Program-made: the position numbers and the translations under genes
Shown here: one piece after another, positions 1 to 6,046 of the stretch
How positions within the stretch are numbered: the stretch's first letter is position 1
Layout: every line of letters begins with the position of its first letter
The notes under the pieces: model-generated
The model's database searches: none
Told to the model about the DNA's origin: nothing
Seen by the model: only the letters and a program-made list of their open reading frames with translations
From: CAZJKE01 sp964555625
Lineage (GTDB): Bacteria > Planctomycetota > Phycisphaerae > Phycisphaerales > SM1A02
Reading direction: 5' to 3'
Length of the DNA stretch: 6,126 nt
NCBI GenBank assembly: GCA_964555625.1
Contig: CAZKTE010000070.1
Location: forward strand, 1-6,126

Positions 1-279
1 CACCTACTCGGCTACTTCCTCGACACGGCCAACAAGGAACTGATCCGCGAAACCACCCGCTACCAACAAAACCGAACTGATCGCGTCCACGGCCTGGTTC
101 GGCAGCTCAACTCGATCGGGGTGACCCTGCACGCCGACCAGGTTTTCGACCTGGCTAAGTGCAAGGCACCCGGCAGGCCGCATGTGGCCCGGGCACTGGT
201 GAAGCGCGGCTTTTGCAGCACAATGGACGAGGCATTCGTCCGTTATCTGCGGAAGAGCGCGCCGGGCTGGGTTCCCAAG
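1..279 (+). CDS. PHP-domain phosphoesterase (YciV/TrpH-like), broken at both ends
   Basis: The frame is open from the first base, so the 5' end lies outside the window. The visible residues match the C-terminal half of PHP-domain proteins of the YciV/RnaAM (TrpH) type, metal-dependent phosphoesterases acting on nucleotide 3',5'-bisphosphates or short RNA ends. Seen directly are HLLGYFLD at the start, whose His is a likely metal ligand, then GRPHVARALVKRGF (about bases 172-213), then AFVRYLRKSAPGWVPK ending near base 279. Family members normally continue with an alternating helix containing IH.AGG and a further metal-binding HP segment; neither follows here. The frame stays open to a stop at 805-807, but that tail is antisense to panC and overlaps the cysteine desulfurase out of frame, so it is not native PHP protein. 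I read this as a gene whose 3' end has been replaced. Substrate is inferred from the family only. Confidence 0.72.
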
Positions 280-291
280 GTCAACGTCGGC

Positions 292-456
292 GTCGAACTG
301 CGTGGGATTCACGAAGACGCTCACCACGACAGGCAGGCCGGCAGTCAACGCAGCGCGGACCAGGGACAGGTGTCCCTCGTGGAGCGCGCCCATGGTCGGA
401 ACGAAGGCCGGTCGGTCGAAGGCTGCAAGGCCAGTTGGATCCTCTATCACGTGCAC
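292..456 (-). pseudogene. panC: Pantothenate synthetase PanC, N-terminal fragment
   Basis: PanC joins pantoate and beta-alanine using ATP to make pantothenate, the precursor of coenzyme A. The first ~55 residues are unmistakable. FVPTMGALHEGHLSLV carries the HEGH version of the HIGH nucleotide-binding motif at about residues 26-29, and VVVSVFVNPTQF ends at residue 54. The start is a GTG at 454-456, with no convincing Shine-Dalgarno in front of it. After the NPTQF motif a normal enzyme continues for more than 200 residues, including the EDxxxYPR region and a KMSKS-like loop. Here the frame instead runs antisense through the PHP gene to a stop at base 4, so the catalytic C-terminal part is missing. 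It lies divergent to the cysteine desulfurase, with start codons about 40 bases apart. The fragment cannot be active as it stands. Another panC copy or an assembly error is possible. Confidence 0.8.
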
Positions 457-496
457 GCGGTCATTGTCGAGGAGCGCGATCTATCATGCCACCACC
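457..496. promoter_or_regulatory. Divergent start region between panC fragment and cysteine desulfurase
   Basis: These 40 bases separate the GTG start of the panC fragment (minus) from the GTG start of the cysteine desulfurase (plus). Any promoters for the two genes must lie here or overlap their first codons. A GAGGAG at 469-474 looks like a Shine-Dalgarno site. It sits 11 bases before an ATG at 486, but 22 bases before the GTG at 497. I cannot assign -35 or -10 boxes with confidence, and I see no clear IscR-type operator. Confidence 0.3.
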
Positions 497-1621
497 GTGA
501 CTACCTTGGCACCCATCTACCTCGACAATGCGGCCACCTCGCCGATCGACCAGCGGGTCCGAGATGCGATGGATCCGTGGCTCGCGTGCGCTGGAAACCC
601 GTCCAACACGTCTCATGCTGCCGGCCGCGAGGCCCTCGACGCCGTGGAGGCGGCACGGGAACACGTCGCGAATCTCGTGGGTTCTTCGCCCTCGGGCGTG
701 ATTTTTACAAGCGGCGGTACCGAGTCAAACAATCTGGGCCTGTTCGGGGCCGCCGGCGATGGGTGCCAAGTGGTGGCCGGGGCCATAGAGCATCCTTCCG
801 TTCTTGAGGCCTGCAGTGCACTGGAGGCCCACGGTCATGCCGTGGTGCTCGTGGAGCCCGCGGCGGACGGTCGCATCGATCCGGCGGCTGTCGATGCGGA
901 AGTCGGCGATGGCGGCGGCATCGTGTCGGTGGCCTGGGCCAACAACGAGCTCGGGTCGATCAACGGCGTGGCGGCGATTGCCGAAGTCTGCGCCCGACGT
1001 GGCGCGCTGCTCCACGTCGACGCAGCGCAGGCGGCCGGGAAGGTTGACCTGTCGGCGTGCGCCGTCGACCTGATTACCATCAGCGGCCACAAGATGCACG
1101 GCCCCATGGGCACCGGCGCACTGGTGGTGCGTGAAGGTGTCGAGGTCTCGGCCCAGCATCACGGCAGCGGCCAGGAGCGAGGACGCAGAAGCGGCACACT
1201 TAACGTGCCGGGCATCGTCGGGCTCGGGGCAGCTGCGGCCATTGCAAGCGACCAGTGGGAAGAAGACGCTTCTCGCATGGAGGAGCTGAGAGATCAGCTT
1301 GAGTGCACGATCATGGACGAACTCGACGGCGTGCATCGCCACGGCGCCGTGGAGGCGAGACTCTGCTCCATCGCGAGTCTCTGGTTCGACGGCCTCGGCG
1401 AGGATGCGCTGGTTGCCAATCTTCCGGGAGTAGCCTGCAGCGCCGGCGCGGCGTGTGGCGGGGGCGCCGAAAGCCACGTTCTGGCGGCGATTGGGGCATC
1501 GCCAAGTGCGGTGGCATCGACGATTCGCCTCAGTCTCGGTCGCCAGACGACCAGAAGTGACATAGATGGGGCAGCAGTCTTCATCATCGAGGCGGTCAAG
1601 GCGCTTCGCGCGCGGCTATAA
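497..1621 (+). CDS. Cysteine desulfurase, NifS/IscS family (group I)
   Basis: A PLP-dependent cytosolic enzyme that converts L-cysteine to alanine and carries the sulfur as a persulfide for iron-sulfur cluster and thio-cofactor synthesis. From GTG 497 it is 374 residues, normal for the family. Landmarks in order are IYLDNAATSP (7-16), GGTESNNLGL (73-82), the cofactor-stacking His in IEHP (H99), ANNELGSINGV (148-158), HVDAAQ (D175, Q178), the PLP lysine in SGHKMHGPMGTG (K199), RRSGTLNVPGIVGLG (230-244), and the active-site loop GAACGGGAESHVL (C320). The loop after the Cys is about two residues shorter than in E. coli IscS or NifS. The start is uncertain: GTG 497 gives the expected N-terminus, and TTG 506 is the alternative. 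A frame continuing upstream to 302 overlaps panC and has no family similarity. The iscA-like gene follows 40 bases later and is probably co-transcribed. NifS, IscS and an organism-specific role cannot be told apart here. Confidence 0.93.
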   Translation: MTTLAPIYLDNAATSPIDQRVRDAMDPWLACAGNPSNTSHAAGREALDAVEAAREHVANLVGSSPSGVIFTSGGTESNNLGLFGAAGDGCQVVAGAIEHPSVLEACSALEAHGHAVVLVEPAADGRIDPAAVDAEVGDGGGIVSVAWANNELGSINGVAAIAEVCARRGALLHVDAAQAAGKVDLSACAVDLITISGHKMHGPMGTGALVVREGVEVSAQHHGSGQERGRRSGTLNVPGIVGLGAAAAIASDQWEEDASRMEELRDQLECTIMDELDGVHRHGAVEARLCSIASLWFDGLGEDALVANLPGVACSAGAACGGGAESHVLAAIGASPSAVASTIRLSLGRQTTRSDIDGAAVFIIEAVKALRARL

Positions 1622-1650
1622 TGAACGGTCCAGAGAGGTGCTTGTGCACC

Positions 1651-1657
1651 AGGGGAA
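1651..1657 (+). promoter_or_regulatory. Ribosome binding site of the iscA-like gene
   Basis: The sequence AGGGGAA lies just upstream of the ATG at 1662, with about six bases between the AGGGG core and the start. It decides the start of the A-type carrier: the same frame is open from 1566, but that extension overlaps the end of the cysteine desulfurase and has no family similarity. Confidence 0.6.
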
Positions 1658-1661
1658 CACG

Positions 1662-2021
1662 ATGGCAGTCAAGGTGACACAAACCGCAGCCCGCGAGATC
1701 AGCCAGATCATCACCCAGCAGGAGTTGGATCCTGCGACGATTCACCTGCGCGTGGGCGTCAAGGGCGGGGGCTGCAGCGGCTTCAACTACATCCTGGATC
1801 TCACCGAGACCTGCAAGGAATCCGACGAGCAGTGGGATGTCCAGTGCGAGGTTGCTGACGGCGACTCATTCGTCCTGCATGTGCTCTGCGATCCCAAGAG
1901 TTACCTGTACCTCAACGGCACGGAGATCGACTTCAAGGACGAGGTCATGGGTCGCGGATTCGTCTTCAATAACCCAAACGCCTCCACAACCTGCGGCTGC
2001 GGCAGCAGCTTCAGCGTCTGA
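1662..2021 (+). CDS. A-type iron-sulfur cluster carrier (IscA/ErpA/SufA family)
   Basis: A 119-residue HesB/IscA-fold protein that binds iron or an Fe-S cluster and passes it to target enzymes. All three conserved cysteines are present: C38 in KGGGCSGFNY, and C111 and C113 in TTCGCGSSFSV at the C-terminus. The length is slightly above the ~107-115 usual for E. coli IscA and ErpA. The extra residues lie around CKESDEQWDVQCEVADGD (roughly 55-75), where two additional cysteines also occur, so the spacing between the first and second conserved Cys (72 residues) is longer than in E. coli IscA (63). A good ribosome binding site precedes the ATG. It follows the cysteine desulfurase by 40 bases on the same strand, fitting a sulfur-donor plus carrier operon. 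The match to the family is firm. Whether it is the IscA, ErpA or SufA subtype is not resolvable by eye. Confidence 0.93.
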   Translation: MAVKVTQTAAREISQIITQQELDPATIHLRVGVKGGGCSGFNYILDLTETCKESDEQWDVQCEVADGDSFVLHVLCDPKSYLYLNGTEIDFKDEVMGRGFVFNNPNASTTCGCGSSFSV

Positions 2022-2030
2022 GGCGATTGC

Positions 2031-3347
2031 TCACCCCGGCCGCCGGATTGCCAGGGTGTCGTTCTGGCCACCAAATCCGAACGAGTTGCTCAGGCACACC
2101 TCGATGTCCGCCTCGCGGGCCTCGTTGGGGATGTAGTCCAGGTCGAGCTCCGGGTCGGGATCGTCGAGGTTGATCGTCGGCAGCAGCAGCCCGTGCTGCA
2201 TCGACAGGATGCATGAGATCAACTCGACCGCGCCGGCGGCTGCGATCAGGTGTCCCATCATCGACTTGAGCGAGCTCACCGGAACAAGGGGAGCGTTGTC
2301 ACCGAAGACCCGCTTGATTGCCCGGGTCTCGATCGAATCGTTCTCCTGCGTGCCGGTGCCGTGCGCGGAGATGTAGTGGACCAGTGGCCGTCCATCATCG
2401 CCCAGCGCATGAGGATCGAGCCCCGCCTTGCACAGTGCCGCGGCCATGGCCGCGGCGGGGCCGCGGCCATCGGGGTGGATGTCGGTGATCCGGTACGCAT
2501 CCGCGCTGCTTCCAAAGCCGATGATCTCGGCCAGAGGCTCTGCGCCTCGCGCCTCGGCGTGGGCAAGCGTCTCGAGGATCACCATGCCCGCACCCTCGCC
2601 CATGACGAAGCCGCCGCGAGTGCGACTGAACGGTCGTGACGCCTTCTGCGGCTCGCCCTTGAACGTCGAGAGTGCAGTCAGCCGGTTGAACCCGGTCACG
2701 CCCAGCACGTGCAACATGGTGTGCGTGCCGCCGCTGACCATCACATCGGCCTCTCCGCGACGCAGCATGCTTGTCGCCTCGCCGATGGCCTGGGTACTCG
2801 CCGCGCAGGCCGTCAGGCAGTTGAATGCCGGACCCCTCAGGCCGTACTCGCGGGCAAGGTGCCACAGCGGCATGTTCGGCTCCTGCTCGACCTCCCCCCA
2901 TTCGTCGAGATGGCGCGATGCGAATTCGGCCCACTTGACCGGATCCACCTCGCCGCCCTCCGGGCACCAGGCGTTGGTGTCGATCCAGGAGTGCGCGTCA
3001 AAGTCCAGTACGCCCTCGCCGGCGCCGAGGTAGAGCCCGCATCGCGTTCGATCCAGCCCGGAGTGGTCGCCTAGGCCCGACTGCTCCCATGCCTGTCGGG
3101 CTGCGCCGAGCGCAAACTGGGAGTTGAGTGCCGGGGCGTGGTGGATCGCTGCGCCGTCGACGTATGCCGTCCAGTCGTAGTCACGCACCTGGGCTGCGAA
3201 TGTCGTGGGAAACGAGGCGGCTTCGAAGCGGTCGATGGGAGCCACGCCCGATGCGCCTGCGGCGAGTTGCGACCAGGTCGACTCCAGGTCATGGCCCAGC
3301 GGCGTGATCCACCCCATTCCGGTGACGACTACGCGTGGGTCGCTCAA
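2031..3347 (-). CDS. Beta-ketoacyl-ACP synthase, FabF/KS-alpha type, catalytic subunit
   Basis: A thiolase-fold enzyme that condenses an acyl chain with malonyl-ACP. It has 438 residues from a TTG start at 3347, which lies seven bases after a strong GGGAGGGG site and overlaps the stop of the upstream gene in TTGA. The frame is open further upstream, to 3557, but that part overlaps the upstream gene and has no family similarity. The catalytic set is complete: C181 in LTACAAS, H329 in SAHGTGTQ, K361 and H366 in SSLKSMMGHLIAAAGAVE, and the gatekeeper loop SFGFGGQND (422-430). RVVVTGMGWITPLG (5-18) is the standard N-terminus. Between LGAGEG (107-112) and the Cys there is an acidic, Trp-containing insertion of about 15-20 residues relative to E. 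coli FabF (~412 residues). It is paired with a catalytically dead partner, so it probably acts as the KS-alpha half of a heterodimer. Housekeeping FabF is the alternative reading. The product is unknown. Confidence 0.92.
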   Translation of the reverse strand: MSDPRVVVTGMGWITPLGHDLESTWSQLAAGASGVAPIDRFEAASFPTTFAAQVRDYDWTAYVDGAAIHHAPALNSQFALGAARQAWEQSGLGDHSGLDRTRCGLYLGAGEGVLDFDAHSWIDTNAWCPEGGEVDPVKWAEFASRHLDEWGEVEQEPNMPLWHLAREYGLRGPAFNCLTACAASTQAIGEATSMLRRGEADVMVSGGTHTMLHVLGVTGFNRLTALSTFKGEPQKASRPFSRTRGGFVMGEGAGMVILETLAHAEARGAEPLAEIIGFGSSADAYRITDIHPDGRGPAAAMAAALCKAGLDPHALGDDGRPLVHYISAHGTGTQENDSIETRAIKRVFGDNAPLVPVSSLKSMMGHLIAAAGAVELISCILSMQHGLLLPTINLDDPDPELDLDYIPNEAREADIEVCLSNSFGFGGQNDTLAIRRPG

Positions 3348-4660
3348 GGGCTCGCCCCTCCCAGGACCAGCGCCACGCACTGGCCACCCTCGCTGGGGGC
3401 GGTGACCAGGACCCGCCGAAGGTCCGCATCGTGACCAGCCGCCGCCTCTGCGCAGATACCGGGCGTCTGCGCGGCGCCGAGCCGCACGGGGACGTGTTGG
3501 TGGCGAATAGCCGCAGCCGCGATGGCGATCGAGAGCGCCCCTGACCCTGCCAGGCAATTGCCCGTGTAGGGAATGGTGGTGATGCAGGGCAGGTCGGAGA
3601 TGCGATCGCCCAGTGTGGAGGCCAATCCGTCTCGCTCGGCGCGGTCCATGGCAGGTATGCCTGTTCCCAAGGGCGCAAGGGCATCGATGTCGGAGGGATC
3701 ACATCGCGCCTCGGACATGGCTGCCGACACGGCGGCCGCGATGGCGTCTCCGCTTGGCTCTAGCGGCGAATCTGAGACCGACTGGGCGCACCCGATCCCC
3801 TCGATCGTGCACCAGGCATTTCCACTTCGGTCTGCGCAGGAGGCCGCGGACTCCACCAGGAGCAGGCCGCCGCCCTCGCCAACGATAGTCCCAGCGGCAT
3901 CCTCGGCGAACGGTCGTACGACCCCCGAGATGTCGCCGCCGCCGTCGGTGGGAGCCAGACGACCCGTTGCGTGCTGACGAAAGAGCGCAAGCGGGTTCAC
4001 TCGGTCCTCGGCTCCTCCGCTGAGGCAGGCATCCGCATCGCCGCGGAGGATGGCGCGCCGCGACTCGGCCAGCGAGAGTCCGCCGCTGGCCTCGCAGCAG
4101 GTGATTGTGTTGCTCGGTCCGCGGCAGTCATGCACGATCGTGACATGGCAGGCGAGCATGTTGGGCAGGTACTTCAGCAGCCACAAAGGGGAGAGGTTCT
4201 GCATGCCCTCGTCGCCCCAGTGAGCCAGGTCAAACGTACCGTCCTCGCGCTGGCTGGTCACCAGCGCGGCGGCCAGCTCGTTGAGTTCCGCTGAGATTAG
4301 CCCCGCGCCGATGTGGCATCCCACGCGGTCAGGGTCAAGGGTCGGCTCCGCGTCCCCCCCGGCGGCGCGGGTCACGATGCCCGCATCCTCAACGGCTGCG
4401 GCCGCGGCACCCACCGCCAATTCCACGTCTCGGCACATGACCTTGGTAGCCTTGCGATAGGTCTTGGGCACGACGTCACGTACACGGAACGCGTCGGCCT
4501 CCATGGTCCCTGCGACCTGCGAGGCGAACCCGGAAGGGTCGAATCGATCAATGCGGCCCAGGCCGCTGCGCCCCTCGACCATGGCGGTCCAGAGCGCGTC
4601 GATGCCCACGCCGAGGGCGGACATGACGCCGATGCCGGAGATGACGACCTGCTGCGTCAT
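3344..4660 (-). CDS. Chain-length-factor-like ketosynthase homologue (KS-beta), catalytically inactive
   Basis: A FabF-fold protein of 438 residues, exactly the length of its downstream partner. The fold is clear from VVISGIGVMSALGVGIDALW (5-24), GPSNTIT (181-187), RGDADACLSGGAED (206-219) and the GEGGG segment (261-265). The catalytic positions are all changed: by alignment to the partner and to FabF, the nucleophilic Cys is E190 (TCCEASGG), the first His is L331 (APLGTG), the Lys is I363, the second His is N368 (YTGNCL), and the GFGG gatekeeper becomes SEGG (424-427). Replacing the Cys with Gln or another residue is the known signature of chain length factors, which pair with a KS-alpha and set product length in type II polyketide and aryl polyene systems. 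The start ATG has no obvious Shine-Dalgarno. The gene begins 37 bases after the DAHP synthase stop and overlaps the KS-alpha start by four bases. The chain-length role is inferred from residues and context. Confidence 0.85.
   Translation of the reverse strand: MTQQVVISGIGVMSALGVGIDALWTAMVEGRSGLGRIDRFDPSGFASQVAGTMEADAFRVRDVVPKTYRKATKVMCRDVELAVGAAAAAVEDAGIVTRAAGGDAEPTLDPDRVGCHIGAGLISAELNELAAALVTSQREDGTFDLAHWGDEGMQNLSPLWLLKYLPNMLACHVTIVHDCRGPSNTITCCEASGGLSLAESRRAILRGDADACLSGGAEDRVNPLALFRQHATGRLAPTDGGGDISGVVRPFAEDAAGTIVGEGGGLLLVESAASCADRSGNAWCTIEGIGCAQSVSDSPLEPSGDAIAAAVSAAMSEARCDPSDIDALAPLGTGIPAMDRAERDGLASTLGDRISDLPCITTIPYTGNCLAGSGALSIAIAAAAIRHQHVPVRLGAAQTPGICAEAAAGHDADLRRVLVTAPSEGGQCVALVLGGASP
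3355..3362 (-). promoter_or_regulatory. Ribosome binding site for the TTG-initiated ketosynthase
   Basis: Read on the minus strand this is GGGAGGGG, seven bases before TTG 3347 and inside the last codons of the upstream chain-length-factor-like gene. It supports a rare TTG start with translational coupling through the TTGA overlap. It is also the strongest such site in the minus-strand block. Confidence 0.6.
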
Positions 4661-4681
4661 GAGGGGACAGTGTAGATGAAC

Positions 4682-4697
4682 CGCAGACGCCTCTGCG
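4682..4697 (-). other. Short inverted repeat directly after the DAHP synthase stop
   Basis: CGCAGA and TCTGCG (4682-4687 and 4692-4697) form a six-base-pair stem with a four-base loop, touching the TGA of the DAHP synthase and ending 21 bases before the ATG of the KS-beta gene. No T-run follows on the minus strand, so it is not a standard intrinsic terminator. It could stabilise an mRNA end, tune readthrough, or be chance in GC-rich DNA. Confidence 0.3.
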
Positions 4698-6032
4698 TCA
4701 GCCGAGTCGGTGCGAGATCAACAGCGCCAACTCGATCGCCTGCTCGTAGTTGAGTCGCGGATCAACGAGCGTCTCGTAGAGATCGCCAAGACCAGACTCA
4801 TCGAGGCCGCGTGCACCACCTGTGCACTCGGTGACGTTTTGGCCACATACCTCCACGTGAACCCCGCCAAGACGAGAGCCAGCCTGATGGTGGATGTCGA
4901 TCGACCGCTCAACTTCCGCGAGGATGTCGTCGAAGTTGCGGGTCTTGAGGCCCGACGTCGTGAGCGATGTGTTTCCGTGCATCGGGTCGCAGACATAGAG
5001 CACTCGCTTCCCGGTGCGGCCAACGGCATCGATCAGTGCCGGAAGATGCTCATCAACGCCGCCGACGCCGAGGCGATGGATGAGCGTCATGCGACCAGGC
5101 TCGTCATCAGCGTGCAACCGATCGAGCAGTGGTTCGATGAAGTCGTACCCGTCATCGCTCGGTGCGATCTTCACGGCGATCGGGTTTCGAATCCCGCTGA
5201 AGAACTCCACGTGTCCGCCATCGGGGTCGCAGGTGCGCGCGCCGATCCAGGGGTAGTGGCAGCAGAGGTTGTACCAGCCCTCTCGGCGCGGGACCTGCCG
5301 CGTCTGTGCCTGCTCGTAGTGCAGGTGCAGCCCCTCGTGGCTGGTGAAGAACTCGACGCGGTTGATCTGGCCGACGGGTGTGCCCGCGAGCGTCTCCATG
5401 AACCGAAGGCTCTCGCCGATCGATCCGACGATCGCCTGGTACTCCGAGGCCCGGGGGGAGTGCTCGACGAAGTCGAGGTCCCAGTACTCGGGGTGGTGCA
5501 GGTCGGCGAATCCACCGTCGATGAGGGCGCGCACGAAGTTCAAGGTCATCGCCGCGCGCTCGTATCCGCTCAGCAACCTGTTCGGATCGGGGCAACGGGC
5601 GTCCTCGGTGAACTCTATGTCGTTGGTCAGGTCGCCGCGGTAACTGTGCAGCGACACACCGTCACGCGTCTCGATGTCGTCACTTCGTGGCTTGGCGTAC
5701 TGTCCGGCGAGGCGTCCGACCCGGATCACGCGCTTTCGCGTGCCGTGTACGAGCACCAGCGACATCTGCAGCAGCACCTTCAACTGGCCCGAGATGTGCT
5801 CGGGCCGGCAATCGCTGAATCGCTCCGCGCAGTCCCCCGCCTGCAGCAGGAACCGCCGGCCCTCCATGGCGTCCGCCAATTGGCCCTTGAGCGTCTCGAT
5901 CTCGAACGACGAAACCAGCGGAGGCAGCTCTGAGAGCGTCTGCACGGCAGCATCAAGGACGGCCGGATCGTCGTATGCAGGCTGTTGAAGGGTGGGGGCC
6001 TGCTGCCAGGATGTCGGGATCCACTGGGCCAT
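4698..6032 (-). CDS. aroG: Class II 3-deoxy-D-arabino-heptulosonate 7-phosphate (DAHP) synthase
   Basis: This enzyme condenses phosphoenolpyruvate and erythrose 4-phosphate to DAHP, the first step of the shikimate pathway to aromatic amino acids and other aromatics. The 444 residues match the class II (plant and Mycobacterium) type. Metal ligands are all in place: C68 in QAGDCAERF, H352 in DPMHGNT, E394 in GVHVEVCGQNVTECTGG, and D424 in LVDPRLNYEQA. Substrate-binding segments are RVGRLAGQYAKPRS (104-117), TSHEGLHLHYEQ (230-241), GGHVEFFSGIRNPIAVKI (272-289) and LIHRLG (317-322). The N-terminus starts at QWIPTSW and lacks the ~30-residue extension that M. tuberculosis AroG uses for allosteric contacts, so its feedback control probably differs. 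The ATG lies only 14 bases from the end of the tRNA-Leu gene, and the downstream neighbour is the KS-beta gene. Class II enzymes occur both in primary metabolism and in natural-product clusters. The symbol aroG follows mycobacterial use. Confidence 0.96.
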   Translation of the reverse strand: MAQWIPTSWQQAPTLQQPAYDDPAVLDAAVQTLSELPPLVSSFEIETLKGQLADAMEGRRFLLQAGDCAERFSDCRPEHISGQLKVLLQMSLVLVHGTRKRVIRVGRLAGQYAKPRSDDIETRDGVSLHSYRGDLTNDIEFTEDARCPDPNRLLSGYERAAMTLNFVRALIDGGFADLHHPEYWDLDFVEHSPRASEYQAIVGSIGESLRFMETLAGTPVGQINRVEFFTSHEGLHLHYEQAQTRQVPRREGWYNLCCHYPWIGARTCDPDGGHVEFFSGIRNPIAVKIAPSDDGYDFIEPLLDRLHADDEPGRMTLIHRLGVGGVDEHLPALIDAVGRTGKRVLYVCDPMHGNTSLTTSGLKTRNFDDILAEVERSIDIHHQAGSRLGGVHVEVCGQNVTECTGGARGLDESGLGDLYETLVDPRLNYEQAIELALLISHRLG

Positions 6033-6046
6033 TGGGTGCTCTCAAA

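Noticed and set aside
121..807. A 228-codon + strand frame that could be read as a distinct protein.
   Set aside because: Only its first part, to base 279, matches the PHP family. The rest is antisense to panC and then out of frame within the cysteine desulfurase.
725..1477. A 250-codon minus-strand frame within the cysteine desulfurase.
   Set aside because: It is an antisense shadow of a well-supported enzyme, with no family similarity and no plausible context.
2437..2456. A perfect 20-base palindrome, GCCGCGGCCATGGCCGCGGC, with a further GGCCGCGGCC nearby.
   Set aside because: It lies inside the KS-alpha gene and encodes an Ala-Met-Ala run (PAAAMAAAL) using GCC and GCG codons. GC-rich alanine coding explains the symmetry without a regulatory role.
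3348..3557. An upstream extension of the KS-alpha frame giving 508 residues.
   Set aside because: It overlaps the KS-beta C-terminus and reads as low-complexity Arg/Gly/Pro sequence. The TTG at 3347 with its ribosome binding site gives the standard N-terminus.
4710..5933. A 407-codon open frame on the + strand opposite the DAHP synthase.
   Set aside because: It is antisense to a gene with all class II DAHP synthase motifs. Its own translation shows no recognisable domain, and long antisense frames are common in GC-rich genes.
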